This document shows, one piece after another, positions 10,224-21,326 of a DNA stretch of 54,423 nt. A program made the translations under genes and the position numbers. The notes beneath the pieces were generated by a model that was not told the origin of the DNA, did no database searches, and saw only the letters and a list, made by a program, of their open reading frames with translations. Position 1 is the first letter of the stretch; each line of letters starts with the position of its first letter. The stretch is from Gryganskiella cystojenkinii (taxonomy: Eukaryota; Mortierellomycota; Mortierellomycetes; Mortierellales; Mortierellaceae). The stretch lies in the NCBI GenBank assembly GCA_015852425.1, contig JAAAIG010000173.1:1-54423 (forward strand), in the 5' to 3' direction.

Positions 10224-12696
10224 CTACTTGAGAGGTCGGTTTGGATGTCGAAGTTTAGTAGGTGTAAGGGGTAGTCCACTATATTGACTGGAGTGAGCCG
10301 AAGAACTTTCACGATCCGAGAGTATCGGTGATCCGTAATGACTCGCCACGCTCGACTGACTGGACATCATACTTGTTTGACTCGTAGAGGGGTCCACAAG
10401 ACTCGACGATGACGCCGCAACGACACCAGACTGACTTGATTGACTATGTTGAGGCGACATCGCCTGCGCTGCCCCGGGCATGGGCAGATTCGACTGTATA
10501 GAACGGAGCGATCGCGTCGGTCTCTCGCTCGACTGACTTGATGATCGGGGAAACTGAGTCGGGGTGCTGGGTTGAGGAGGTATACTAGACTGACTGGATG
10601 AGGACGGAGATGACGAGGAGGACACACTTGAGTTTGATTGACTGGATAGTGACTCGTTAGGGGATACTGGTGCTGCTGCTTTGGACTGACTAGATTGCCT
10701 GGATTGATTGAACTGAGCAGCAGCCTCTTCCTTGTCCTTCTTGGCGCTCTCGTTGGCACGCTCCCTGTCTTCTTTCATTCGTTTCCGTACATCGGCTATC
10801 AACTCCTTGTACTCGGCATCATACTTGAGTGCATGGGCGAAAGCCGAAGCAGAGGCTACAGCGACAGCCACCTCGGTATTGTTGGACTGGTTGGGGACAA
10901 AGTTGGAGGACGACGACGACCTTGCAAATGGACGTGATGGAGAAGACGATGGAGCTACACCCGGTGATGAAGCCGCGGCCGGTGGGGTTCCGGTAGTGGA
11001 TCCCTGTTGGGCCTGCCGTTGAGCCAGCTCACGTTGTTGAGTCGCACGCTGCTGTTCAAGCTGTCGTCTCTGCTGATCCTTGGCCTGGATATCGAGTTCA
11101 TAGGTCCGCTCCCAGGCATCCATTTGCTTGAGTAGTTGAGACACTGGCATGGGTCGGGTCGAATCGCAATTGGCGTTGTAAATCGTCACGTATTCCGCGT
11201 GCCTCTTTTGCATTTGTTGTTTGTCGCCATAGGTTGAAAGGCCTACTTCCTGCAATTTCTTCCGCAGCTGCTTGTCGTTCAACACGCTGTAAGTTAACTT
11301 TGGAAGTCTACTTGGAGGCAGCAAAGAACGCACAAGTTTTAGTCATACTTTTAACGAAACACAAACAAAAACAAAAACAAACACAAAACAAAAAATGCAA
11401 AGAATTCCAATATCGGTCACGTACCGCTTCATCTCTGGAGGGATAGGTTTGGCGATCACAGCAGTTGTTTGTCTAGATGAGCCACCATTGAGAAATGGAG
11501 ATTGCACTGGAGCAAAAGGGTTGGTGGCAACCTGGTTTCTGCTAGGTGAGGTGGGCGCCGTCGTTGTAGATGGAGGTGGTGCAGTAGTTCCTCCAGCCTT
11601 GGGCATGCCCACACGTTCGTACAACTCAATGACCTCAGGTTTATGGGTATACTGCATCAACAGGCTGTGTGGGAGCGTGTATATGGGATCTGTGAGCCCT
11701 TTGAAACAGTACTTGTCCAAATGAATATTCGTGTGTGCCTCAGGGACGGAGTACTCACAGACCGGGCAGGCGACAAGAGTGTGCTTCGCCTGTCTTGTAG
11801 GTGTGATTGGCGCATTCTGTGAGGATGTTGACGTTGGCACTGATGTTGATGTAGACGAAGATGATGAGGATACCATTGCTGAAGATTGTCCGTAACCCGA
11901 GCTTTGCTGAGCAGTCGAGGATTGTGCTGCAGATGGCGGTTGCGAATACTGAGGTGGAGGTGAATCCGGCACCAGGGCAGTGGTCGTGATTGTAGTAGAA
12001 GTAGCAGAAGTTATGGTCGGACTTCTCCCTGCTCTTGACCGAAGGACTCGTCCCCCTGGTGCTGAGGATGATCCCTGAGCCGGCATCACGACAAAGTCAT
12101 CGTCATCATCTTTGTGCGCGGCAGGGTTTTGACGAGGGGTCATCTCTTCATCCACTGTTTCCTGGCTAGACAGCGGTGTGACCCTGGCAGAGACTCTCCG
12201 TCTCTTTTGTTGCGGGACAAAATCATCCACGTCCATGGCGTTGCCACTACTGCTACCAACAGCATCAATGCGGGTCACGACTCTCTTGGCAGTGTTTGTT
12301 GCGTCGGTTATTGTCTTCAAAAGACGAGTTCTATGAAAAGTAAACGAGATAGAGAGATCAGCACTTTGCATGTTTCGACAACTTTTGCCACCAATTTTAC
12401 TGAAAGTCTCAAAAAGAGAAAACGTACCTGCAGTCTCCGAAATGGTTCGCAATCTCATCCAAGGCTACGTTTCTGCGCATTTGAGCTGTCGACGTCGCGA
12501 CTCTGCAGGCCGGGCAGGTTTGTTCCTTGTCGAGGTGTCGACGAATGCACTCCGAGCAGAAATTGTGTCCACATTGGAGCATTATGGCAGCCCGCAAAAG
12601 TTCCTTGCAGATGGGACACCGCAAATGAGAATCAATTTCACTCAGGGACCTATAGTCTGCAGGCCAGTCCGAGGGATCAGTGATTGTCCCGTTCAT
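10224..12696 (-). CDS. RAD18: Postreplication-repair E3 ubiquitin ligase RAD18
   Basis: RAD18 pairs with the E2 RAD6 and monoubiquitinates PCNA at stalled replication forks. Exons: 12696-12428, 12330-11425, 11307-10224; 2259 nt, 752 aa, all phases agree. Domains in family order: a C3HC4 RING at residues 27-64 (Cys27, Cys30, Cys42, His44, Cys47, Cys50, Cys61, Cys64; core LRCPICKELL and QCGHNFCSEC); a UBZ4-type C2HC zinc finger near residues 279-298 (CPVC then HLDKYC); and a SAP domain starting near residue 393 (LPKLTYSVLNDKQLRKKLQ). The usual length is near 500 aa; the excess comes from Ser/Thr/Pro-rich linkers before the UBZ and a Ser/Gln-rich tail of about 250 residues with many SSQS and SQSS motifs, possible sites for ATM/ATR-like kinases. 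A TTTATT at 10217-10222 gives an AATAAA on the coding strand just after the stop. Convergent with eL33. Confidence 0.93.
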
Positions 12697-13181
12697 TCCT
12701 GATGGCTGGTTCAAGGTAAACAAAAAAGGTAAATGTCAAATGGAAGGTCGGAATTCACCGAGCACCGAGAAGTGGAGGAGGGGTTCAATTGTTTGTTGTT
12801 GCGATACGTTCAAAACGCGTCAAGCTCTCTCAGTACGAAAACATGAGGGCAATAAGGGCGCCACCAAAATGGATGTGTGGCTTGGCCGTTGTTATGGCCA
12901 TCTGGACTCCGTATAAAATCGACCAAAAAATTTTCACGTTACTTTTCTCTCTTCTTCTTTACCCCTTCCCCTCTCCCACACTCCTCCCATCATCATCCTT
13001 CCTCTTCTTTCCGTCTATCGCGTCTAGTACGCCTGGCCCTTAGAGTGCGATAGTATCCTCTGTTTGGGGATATGATTGCTTTTCAAGGGTCGGCTGAAAA
13101 ATTGGTATGTTAAATTATTATGTGTCGCGATTACCTCTTGGCTCCTCCCTAAATCACCACCTTTGATCGCCCAAAGAACAT

Positions 13182-13268
13182 CTTTTCTGATGATTCTGGC
13201 ATTTGGCTGTAGCACATTCTGTGCTCTGACGATAAAAAAACAGCTACCTTATAAATTACTTCTGATAC
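13182..13268. repeat. 87-bp perfect direct repeat, copy 1
   Basis: Begins CTTTTCTGATGATTCTGG and ends TTACTTCTGATAC. Identical over 87 bases to 13499-13585, offset 317 bp. Confidence 0.9.
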
Positions 13269-13498
13269 ATCCTCTTTGGATCTTTCAAAGTGTGAAATAT
13301 GGGAACTATTGTCAATCCGATGCAAATCGAAACTGAATATTAACTCGCGTTTATATTTTTTTTCCCTTTCGTTTCAGCATCATGATAGTTTCTCTCCTAC
13401 TTCCCTTTATATACCCGGTTTACTCTCAATTGGATTTCATATGGTACGTACTTTTCTTTATTTTCTCAATCACAGTCCCTCCTTGAACGAGTGCAGCA

Positions 13499-13585
13499 CT
13501 TTTCTGATGATTCTGGCATTTGGCTGTAGCACATTCTGTGCTCTGACGATAAAAAAACAGCTACCTTATAAATTACTTCTGATAC
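13499..13585. repeat. 87-bp perfect direct repeat, copy 2
   Basis: Identical to 13182-13268; flanking bases differ on both sides, so the duplicated unit is defined sharply at both ends. Confidence 0.9.
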
Positions 13586-14052
13586 TGCATCTTCAACCTC
13601 CTCGGAGCAGACACAAGAACAAACAAATGGTTGTGAAATTGGTTTTCCTAACGAGCTCTTTCTACCTTTTTGTTTTCGTTCTTAGGTTTGTGCTTGTCTT
13701 TTGAACAAAAAAGTTCGCGAATGTCATAGAAAGACTCTTAAAAAAATGAAATAAAATAATTGTAAAAAAAACACCATGACCATCTCTATTTTGCTTTCTT
13801 GCTCGAGAATGATGCCGCCAAAGTTTTTGGTTTTTTTTTTTTCGGAGTGAAGGTCTCTTTGGACTTTGTTGTTGTTTTTCGTTTTCGAATTCGTTGTTTT
13901 TGCCCGAAGCGGACAAAGTCATGATTGCAGTCACGCCAATTGGTCACCTGACATGACGACCCAATCCGAAAGGAGATGTTGTTTGGATCAGCATTTCGAG
14001 TCCCTTCCATTCATCCGTACCCACCACTCCGATCAACACACAATAATTCATC

Positions 14053-14226
14053 ATGGTCAAGAAGATTCAGTCCAAGAGCAGCGGCAACGCCATCACCAAC
14101 TTCATTCGTTCGGAAATCACCGCTCCCGAAAAGCGTGCCGGCAACACCTCCATCGCCATCTCTGTCACCGTCTTTGGTCTTGCCGTCACCTTCCTTCGAA
14201 GCCTTGGTGATATGCTCGGCGTTTAA
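14053..14226 (+). CDS. TOM6-like small mitochondrial outer-membrane protein
   Basis: A 57-residue, intronless reading frame starting MVKKIQSKSSGNAITNFIRS. The second half, with TAPEKRAGNTSIAISVTVFG then LAVTFLRSLGDML, contains one hydrophobic segment of about 18 residues near the C-terminus. Tom6 is a tiny tail-anchored subunit that stabilises the TOM import pore in the mitochondrial outer membrane; it has a polar N-terminus, an (A/S)PE(N/K)R-like motif, then a single helix with a (G/A)V(A/T)F(L/F)xS pattern, all visible here. The leader is basic and lacks a presequence pattern. Codon use is C-rich and consistent with an expressed gene, and CA-rich sequence precedes the ATG. The assignment rests on motif memory over a very short protein, so another small membrane protein remains possible. 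Confidence 0.6.
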   Translation: MVKKIQSKSSGNAITNFIRSEITAPEKRAGNTSIAISVTVFGLAVTFLRSLGDMLGV

Positions 14227-14978
14227 AAGCGCAGCGAGCCCCTTTCGACCTACAAACCCGACAATCGGAATCAGGAGGAAAGGAAAATGGAGAAGAGAAG
14301 GAGGAGGAGAAGGAGAAATGACCGATGTGTTTGAGGAGCACTGGCATAACAGCACAGACGACCAAGCTGGAAACCCCACTTAAGAACGAGGCTAGGGCGC
14401 ACTGTTCATAGGGAAACGCCCGATGCTCGAATTATCAAGAAGATATTTGCAAGCCGGATTTTACGACTCAAGCTGCTCGAGGTCCAGGGTGTCACTCATA
14501 TTAATGAAAACATCACGGATTCTCGTCTTGTCTTTCAAGTGTCTCCAGCTCACGATGTCCAACCCTCGATATTGCCTTTTTCCTGCCGTTGTTGTCGACT
14601 TTGTTCTTTCATCCTGCAGCAAAAATCTCTCTCAATCATACTTTGATCGCTCTCTCTCGTCTCCCCAACTTCTTTTCTTTTACCTTCCTCTCGTTTCCTT
14701 CACTCTCTCTCTCTCCTTGTGCTTTTCTTTTTCGCATATAAACTTGTACATTTTGAACTATTGCTACACAAAAACCTTTACCGGCCAAAAAAAATGGTTT
14801 ATTATGCACTGAGAGTGGTCTGGAAGGAAGTTGGCACTTCTCAAACCTAAAGTGCGTTCAAAATTATCACATATGGTCGTATGTGTGGAATGACGATCAC
14901 GGTCCGTAACGTTTTGCGATCAGTATTTGAGGCTGATCTTGTGTGAAGATCTGGTATTGATCATTTGGATCAAAAAAT
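14227..14978. other. Convergent intergenic region
   Basis: Lies between the 3' ends of the TOM6-like gene and the aldo-keto reductase gene. A 129-codon plus-strand frame at 14423-14812 is Ser/Leu/Phe-rich from pyrimidine tracts and is not supported as a gene. Nothing else is seen. Confidence 0.5.
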
Positions 14979-16724
14979 TTAAGGGACAACGGTGGGATCC
15001 CAGCCTAATATCACAATTCAACCGGAAGCGGTTTGTTAGGTTACATAACACTGATCCGAAAGAGCTTTCTTCCCTGCGGTTCAACGACATCACTAATGAG
15101 AAGTAGCCAATAAAAAAAACTCACCGGTGACATAGCCCTCGTTGAAGGAATCCAGCACGTTAATATCTCCGTCCGCAAGATCGAAATCGAAGACATCTGC
15201 GTTCTGTTCAATCCGACTTTTGTTTCCACTCTTGGGCAGGACAATGAATCCCTTTTGAAGACTCCAACGGATCAAGATCTGGGCCGGAGTCTTGGAGTAC
15301 TTTGTCGCGATCTTGCTCAAGGTTGGATCCTCAAGTTTCTTTCCTCGACTCAACGGACTATAGGCCTCTATTGCAATATGCTGCGATTCACAGAAAGCAA
15401 CGATTTCGGTTCGGGTCAACCATGGATGAACCTGTTCAATTGGATGATCAAACACCAGGAAATAAGGGGAGGAAGAAAGTTGTGAACAAAAGGAGGGATC
15501 GCCCGCAAAAAGAAAAGAATGGATCGTGAGAACGAACAAGAAAATAGCTGTTAGCGTGACAAACGCAGACGGATCATGGGATCTAAGGAAGGAACGTGCT
15601 CGAAAATTTAGGGACATATCCAATGAAAGAGATCACTTGCCTCTACTTGGTTCACAACCGGACGGATAGTCGGGTTTGATCCCAAAAGTTCTTTCAGATG
15701 GTGGATACCGTAGTTCGAGACACCTAAGTGTTTTTTTAATCATTAAGTTTTGGTTTTCGATAGTTAATGTGGAAGAAAGTCGGGAAGAAAGAACGTCCAC
15801 GCATATGCAAAATCGTGGTGCAGTATAGAAGAAGGGAGGAGGAAACCTGCAGCCGGCTGAACAAATTTCAATCCTTACCAATGCTCTTGACTTTTCCCAA
15901 TGCCACCAGCTTTTGCATCGCGTTCCAGGTCTCGGTACGACGTTCTGGTCCCGGGTTGGGCGAGTGGACGAGGTACAAATCTGACAGAAAGCACAATAGA
16001 TTTGCACAACAAAGGGGGCGGGGGATTGTAAAGTTTCGACAAATAGACAGTTGCAAGATAAGGAACTCAATATACTTGATAAAAAAAATGGAGGTAATCT
16101 TAACCCCACACCGGATGCTGAAGGTCTCGGAGAACGGTTTGCCTATTTTTGAAATCTTTCTTACCGAGATAGTCCAAGCCCAACTTCTCCAACGACAATT
16201 CACACGCTGCCAGGGTAGACTCGAACCCTTGGTCCGCATCTCTGACTTTGGTGGTCACAAAGATCTGCTCGCGAGGGATACCGCTCAATTTGGGTGTGGA
16301 GAGAGTGCGTGAGTAATGCGAGACGGACATGACAGCAAAGCGGGCTATTTTTGCGTTAAGACCAGCCGCGATTTACCTCTTCCGGATGGCATTGCCGACG
16401 CTAACCTCGTTTTTGTATGAGGCAGCGGTGTCAATATGACGATAACCGGCCTACAAATAGTATAGGTGCGTGGTTGTCAAAGAGGCAAGAGGGTGTAAGA
16501 AAAAAAAAGACTTTGAAAAAGTGCGGCAAAATACCAAAAAAAAAAAAAGAGGCAGAGTGTGCATATGCAGAGGCCATGGTTCGTGCCTGAAGAGCCCAGA
16601 GAATGGCGTCCTCGGTTGCCTTTCCAGGTTCAATGAGGTAGACACCCAAACCGAGCAAGGGGATCTGGCGCGCGTTACTTAGTGCATAGAACGATTGGAG
16701 TCCATCGAGATTGACGCGCGTCAT
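14979..16724 (-). CDS. Aldo-keto reductase (AKR superfamily)
   Basis: NAD(P)H-dependent carbonyl reductase of the TIM-barrel AKR superfamily; the substrate is unknown. Seven exons: 16724-16587, 16450-16377, 16283-16165, 15980-15879, 15723-15641, 15431-15125, 15004-14979; 849 nt, 282 aa. The full catalytic tetrad is present: Asp53 in AGYRHIDTA, Tyr58 in ASYKNE, Lys83 in FVTTKV, His116 in DLYLVHSP. Other family marks are [25 protein letters not shown] and the cofactor-binding [19 protein letters not shown]. The last exon is only 26 nt and yields the C-terminus TGWDPTVVP, a common ending in this family; without it the frame runs into intron sequence and stops. Introns 1 and 5 use GC donors. Length is slightly under the usual 290-320. 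Convergent with the TOM6-like gene. Confidence 0.92.
15432..15640 (-). other. GC-AG intron 5 of the aldo-keto reductase gene
   Basis: Donor GCAAGT at 15640 and acceptor ACAG at 15433-15432. The GC donor gives NQVE-VHPWL, the invariant family sequence; a GT donor six bases earlier would delete two residues from this motif. Confidence 0.8.
16451..16586 (-). other. GC-AG intron 1 of the aldo-keto reductase gene
   Basis: Exon 1 ends CAG and the donor reads GCACGA; the acceptor reads TTTGTAG. No GT donor exists over the preceding 40 bases in a usable phase, and the junction gives WALQ-AGYRHID, as expected for the family. Confidence 0.75.
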
Positions 16725-18381
16725 TGTAGGCTAAAAAAACGAGTGAATGTGACAATGGTCTTGTCCGGTTGGTGGGGTGGGAGAGAGAAACAAAAGAAAG
16801 GCCTTTTCAAACTGATAAAGATAAGAAAAAGAATCAGGCTCTTCAAGAATTGAAAGGAGTGGTTGGGTAGGGCAAAAAAATAAAGAAAGATAGAGGCGTT
16901 CGTGTAGTTACAGACACGAACCAAGTAAAAGAAAGTGGAGACCAGGGATGTGAAATTCGAGATGTTGGTCGAATGAATAACGAAAAAGAGATGAACGTCT
17001 TCCATTCACCCTTTTTGATTTATTTTTTATTGCTGTTTTTTGGGCAAAAGAAATGCGTACCGTGCCATCTACACTTTAAGACCGTTGGTCTTGGACCATG
17101 GACAATAATAAAAAAAAAAGTAAAAATGCGGCGCGCTGATATTTGCGGAGTCGTCTCTTCCTTGTCCTTGTCTTCACCAACAAAACTATAACAACAACAC
17201 AACATTGACGTTTACCTTCCAAATCTTGCGTTTGTTCTCTTATGATCGATCGAGATGGAGAGAAATATTCGTGAAGATATGTGGACTCTTTGTTCAAAAA
17301 CCGAGGAAACGGGCAACCAGCACCCTATCCCTTCGGCCCTGAGCAAGTCGCGATTCATTTTTATTTTTGGTCATTTTTTGATCAAGACATGTTTGCCACT
17401 GAAGATCCTAAAAGAGATGATCTTTTGTGGGGGGTTTTTTTTTTTTTTTTTTTTGTTCGCCATCAAACAAGTGCCATTTGAAGAAGAATCATTAAAATAC
17501 TCAAACTGGTCGCTTTCGCTTTCTCCTACCGTTATCGAACGGGATATATTGTTGGTCGAGTACCTAGCAGGTGGTTGGCGGTGCTTACAATAAGATTGTA
17601 GGTCCGTTTTTTTTCTGCTTTGTTGTTGACACACACACTCTCACCCTTGACAAAAAGGATGAGAGAGCATTGCGTACTATTAGATTAATGATGGTTTTCT
17701 TGCGAGGGAAGGGAAGGGCTGAAGAAATATTGCAATCAATCATGAAAAGTTTCTTGATGCCATATTTCATTTCATTTTTGCATACCTCTGAATGAACGTG
17801 CTTTGCCCTTCCAAACCATACCTTTGTGTCTGTCTGTGTGTGTTCATGGCTTCCAAGAATCCAGTCCCCTGCGAAGGCGTCCCCCTTGAAAATAATACTT
17901 ACGATATACTTGACCTCGGTTTTATTCCCCAAGTTCCCATTTGCAAAAACAATAGTGTTGAACAAGAAACAAGAAGAAAATTTGGAAGTAAGAGTCAAGA
18001 TGAGAAAATAAAATGTCGATAGAATATGCAACTGAAAGAAAATGCGGACGAAATAGTGATAAAATACAGAATAGGCGAAGGGAAAGTAGTACAAAAAGCT
18101 GTTAAAGCTTCTGGTGGATTGAAGATAAAGAAAAAATTGGCGAGGCGGTGGTGGCGGCTGTTGTAACAAAGTTGCAAGGTGTGGTATAATGAGCAAAAAA
18201 GGTCGACACCGGTTGAACTCCAGAGTTCTTGATGGTAAAGAACGATGATGTTTCGATGCTTCGTTCTCTGGAGTCCAAGTATGTACAGGTGTGTCCTCCC
18301 TTCCGCTGTGTGACACTGCAATGAAAACGAATGAAAGAAAAAAGAAAAAGAAGGAAATGCAAGAAAAACAAAAGGGTACGG
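16725..18381. other. Gene-poor intergenic region (1.7 kb)
   Basis: AT-rich, with poly-T and poly-A tracts (for example 17438-17454). It probably contains the promoter of the aldo-keto reductase gene and the 3' UTR of the gene at 18382-19337. A 243-codon minus-strand frame at 17585-18316 is rich in Phe/Ser/Tyr from AT-rich sequence and has no recognised motif. Confidence 0.45.
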
Positions 18382-19337
18382 TTACATGTGTTGTTGAAGG
18401 ATCGCATCCAGGTCGGCATCAAACTCGAGGTCGGCACAGTTCTCCAGGCTGCCAAAATCCATCTCCATCATATCAAACTTGCTGTCGAAAAGCAAGTCGG
18501 CAATATTGGAAGATGCGATGTCGATCCCGCTCTTCTTGCTGAAGGATAACATGCTGCTGCGGTCCGTTTCATGGTGGTTGTCATTTGGTGGAGTCACAGG
18601 TGTCGTCCAAGTAGCCGCAGGAAGGAAATCGAATGTGAGGTCTGGCATAACCGATCCAGGAGAATGCCCGCCAGCATCTAGAGTACTTGGCTGTTGTCGA
18701 ACAGGTACAGCTGCTATAGGAGGTTGGATCGAGTTGGACGGTGCGTCGCCCATAAGTAACTCCAGCAGGGACTCTGCAGAAGCCGACGATGTAGTAGTGG
18801 ATGAGGGTACAGATGGTTGGGCAGAGATGATGGCTTGGGTTGTTGCCGAGGTCGAGCTGGAAGAAGTCGTCGCAGTCGCTACTGCCGTTGACAGTCTTCG
18901 ACGCTTGAGAGGCTGTGATGTAGTCATATCCTTCCGTGTCACCTTCTTGATCGAAGTTGTTGTAAGAGTAGTCGTAGGGGCAGACGTAGACGTTGCAGTC
19001 GCAGGCTCGATTGTTTTGGGAAGCACCTTGGTCCCTTGGAGACGGCGCTTCCTGAGAGTACCATCTGAGCTACGAGTCCGATCCTCATAGAAACTATCTT
19101 TCATCATATCCTTTTCGTTGAAGGGATAGATGCACTAGAAAGACAAAATATATAGAGAGAGATAACAAGTTAGTTTCAATGTTCAACAACAAACAAACAT
19201 ACAAGGAATGTAGCCAACGGAGGAGCACAGACAAAGACTTTGCATACCTCTTCATTCAGACACATCTCGATTTTGGCAGAAAAGGAGACTGCGCATGTTC
19301 GCAATTGGGAATCGCACAAGGGACAGAGCTTGGTCAT
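18382..19337 (-). CDS. Putative zinc-binding protein with acidic C-terminus (USPL1 N-terminus-like Cys motif)
   Basis: Two exons, 19337-19248 and 19134-18382, join in phase 0 to give 843 nt and 280 aa. The first 35 residues hold two Cys pairs, KLCPLCDSQLRTC and EMCLNEECIYPF, which would form a small zinc site; exon 1 ends exactly between NEE and CIYPF, so the intron is needed to complete it. From memory, the N-terminus of vertebrate USPL1 has the same CPxC...C.D.QCIYPL layout; this is a motif-level resemblance only. The middle is Ser/Thr/Ala-rich with two short basic patches (RKRRLQG, LKRRRLS) that could be nuclear localisation signals. The C-terminus is acidic and hydrophobic (DMMEMDFGSLENCADLEF), like activation or docking peptides. 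No protease domain is present. Probably nuclear. Divergent from the FKBP gene. Confidence 0.75.
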
Positions 19338-19614
19338 CTCAGCAAGGCTGTACTGGTATAGGGCTGTAGGACGAAGTTGATGAGAGAGATAGAGGAGGGG
19401 TGGTGCAGGAGATTGTGGAGAGTGAAAGGGAATGTGTCCGAAGAATGGTTTATCGACTCAGCCATGGCCCAGGGAGGCGCGACCCTAAATTGAAAAATTC
19501 ATTGTTGTCAAATGTGGCTTAGTTTTTTTTTTTTTTTTTTATTGTTTTCTTCTTTTGTTCTCTTCTTCCTCCTCCCACTTTACTTTTTCACCACCCACCC
19601 ACATACTATCCATC
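19338..19614. promoter_or_regulatory. Divergent intergenic region, Cys-pair protein / FKBP
   Basis: Only 277 bp separate the two start codons, so promoter elements are probably shared. It contains a long T-tract at 19514-19532 followed by CT-rich sequence leading to the FKBP ATG. No TATA box was identified with confidence. Confidence 0.45.
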
Positions 19615-21051
19615 ATGCTTGGCTTCTGGGGTACGCATAAACACGCCACATACCACGCGACCACTCTTTCTATTCCCACATGCTCTCTGTTCGTGCCTTC
19701 TCACAAATCCGCGATAGCTTTTTACTTACTTCAACAATCTCCCTATTTCTTTGTTCCCGCTCATAGGCTTGACCCTCTTCCCTGAGAAGACTTACACTCA
19801 AACTGTCGAGAACTCCTTCAAGTTGTCGATGGTAACGTTGCATCTGCCAGCACTTTCACGTTACCAGATCGAATTTTGCTAGCCAACTATACAAACATAG
19901 CTGACACTCTCTCTTTATTTCGGAATAGGCTGCTTTGGACGAGACCACCAAGCCCGGTCGTTCCTCTGTCCGTGTCACTGTCGATAACAAGACCTTTGTC
20001 CTTTGCTCCTTGACCGCTGGAAAGGTCGAGCAGCAGAACTTGGACTTGATCTTCACTGAGGGTGAGGAGATCACTTTCTCGGCCACCGGTGCCAGGTATG
20101 TCTCCACGTTTTTTTAGTCATTGTTCAGAAACTTTTTTTAAATAACCTCGCCCTAGAGTTGTTACATTATTGATCTCTAACGATAGAGCATATGTTTTTT
20201 TTTTACTTTTTCCCTTTAATATTTCACCAACAGCACTGTCCACCTTTCTGGAAACTTCCTTCCCGAGGATCAGGATATGGACTTTGACAGCGACGAGTAC
20301 GATGATGAGGATGGTGAGGGTGAGGATGAGGATGATGAAGAGGATGATGAAGAGGAGGAGGAGGAGGAGGAGGCCGTGATCGTCACCAAGGGCGCCAAGC
20401 GTGTTGCCCAGGCTGAGAAGTCTGAGCCCGCTAAGAAGCAAAAGGTTGAAGAGCCCAAGAAGGAGGCTCCTAAGAAGGCTGAGGCCCCCAAGAAGGCCGA
20501 GGCCGCTAAGAAGGCTGCCGAGCCCGTCAAGAAGGCTGAGGCTCCCAAGAAGGAGGCTGCCAAGAAGGAGGCCCCCAAGAAGGAGGAGAACAACAAGAAG
20601 GTTCTCGCCAACGGCCTGATCATCGAGGATGTCAAGGTCGGTACCGGTGCTGCTGCCAAGTCTGGCAAGAAGATTGGTATGCGTTACATTGGTCGTTTGA
20701 CCACCGGCAAGGTCTTTGACAAGAACACTTCTGGAAAGCCTTTCAACTTCAACTTGGGACGCGGTGAGGTCATCAAGGGATGGGATCTCGGTATCCAGGG
20801 CATGATGTTGGGTGGTGAGCGCAAGTTGACCATTCCCCCAGCTCTTGCGTAAGTTATCCTGATCTATTGTATTTGTTTTATTCATGATTAATCGTTGTGA
20901 TGCTTTGATTATGAGCATGGTTTTTGTTAACGTAGGGATGTCTCTTATTTTTCTTTGGTATTGATCTAGTTATGGTGCCCAGGGTGCTCCCCCAGATATT
21001 CCTCGCAACGCTACCCTCGTCTTCGAGGTCAAGTTGGTTTCCTTGAAGTAA
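19615..21051 (+). CDS. Nucleolar FK506-binding protein, nucleoplasmin-like + FKBP (Fpr3/Fpr4 type)
   Basis: Peptidyl-prolyl isomerase and histone chaperone of the nucleolus. Five exons: 19615-19630, 19767-19831, 19929-20095, 20234-20848, 20970-21051; 945 nt, 314 aa. The N-terminal nucleoplasmin-like fold (about 1-95) reads [19 protein letters not shown] then [12 protein letters not shown] and [13 protein letters not shown]. It is followed by a Glu/Asp tract of about 40 residues, a Lys/Ala/Glu/Pro repeat linker, and a C-terminal FKBP domain (about 208-314) with [36 protein letters not shown], and [20 protein letters not shown], including the aromatic drug- and proline-binding residues. The linker is longer than many homologues. 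Yeast Fpr4 isomerises prolines on the H3 tail, so the same role is likely. NAP1 follows 275 bp downstream on the same strand. Confidence 0.95.
20455..20600 (+). repeat. Lys-Lys-Ala/Glu-Ala-Pro coding repeat
   Basis: Tandem imperfect AAGAAGGCTGAGGCYCC-type units inside the FKBP gene, encoding repeated KKAEAP and KKEAPKK blocks between the acidic tract and the isomerase domain. Confidence 0.8.
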
Positions 21052-21326
21052 AATAGTCCTCTCTTTTGTTCGTAAAAACGCATCTCTATTTCATCATAAA
21101 AGCATTTTAAAACTTACCTGCTTTGGCTTTAGTGGCCATACCTCGCCTTGTTTACAAGAGCGTGACTGCGAAAACCGAAATTCTATTTCGAGAGCTTTCT
21201 TAAGGGCTGTTGCGCACTGGCTTTTTTCTGTGTGGGTTTGGGTGGGATTTTTTTTTCTCTTTTTTTTTTTTTTTGCATTTCGACCCCACTCCACATCATC
21301 CACCTACACAAAAACATATAATCACC

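Larger units (their letters stand above)
12697..14052. other. Intergenic region with a duplicated 87-bp element
   Basis: No gene was supported. The main structure is a perfect 87-bp direct repeat (13182-13268 and 13499-13585). Long open frames at 13276-13704 and 13076-13336 run through the repeats in different registers and look accidental. The last 100 bases before 14053 are probably the promoter and 5' UTR of the TOM6-like gene. Confidence 0.5.

Noticed and set aside
15093..15124. Aldo-keto reductase ending at the first in-frame stop (15093)
   Set aside because: The last residues would be intron-derived; a GTGAGT donor and a downstream 26-nt exon give the expected WDP-type C-terminus.
17585..18316. 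243-codon minus-strand open frame
   Set aside because: Its composition (Phe, Ser, Tyr, Leu runs) follows from AT-rich sequence; there is no motif, no start context and poor codon bias. It falls in the 3' flank of the gene at 18382.
20118..20918. 266-codon minus-strand frame opposite the FKBP gene
   Set aside because: It is the antisense of the acidic and Lys-rich repeats and the isomerase domain; Leu/Gly-rich by mirror composition.
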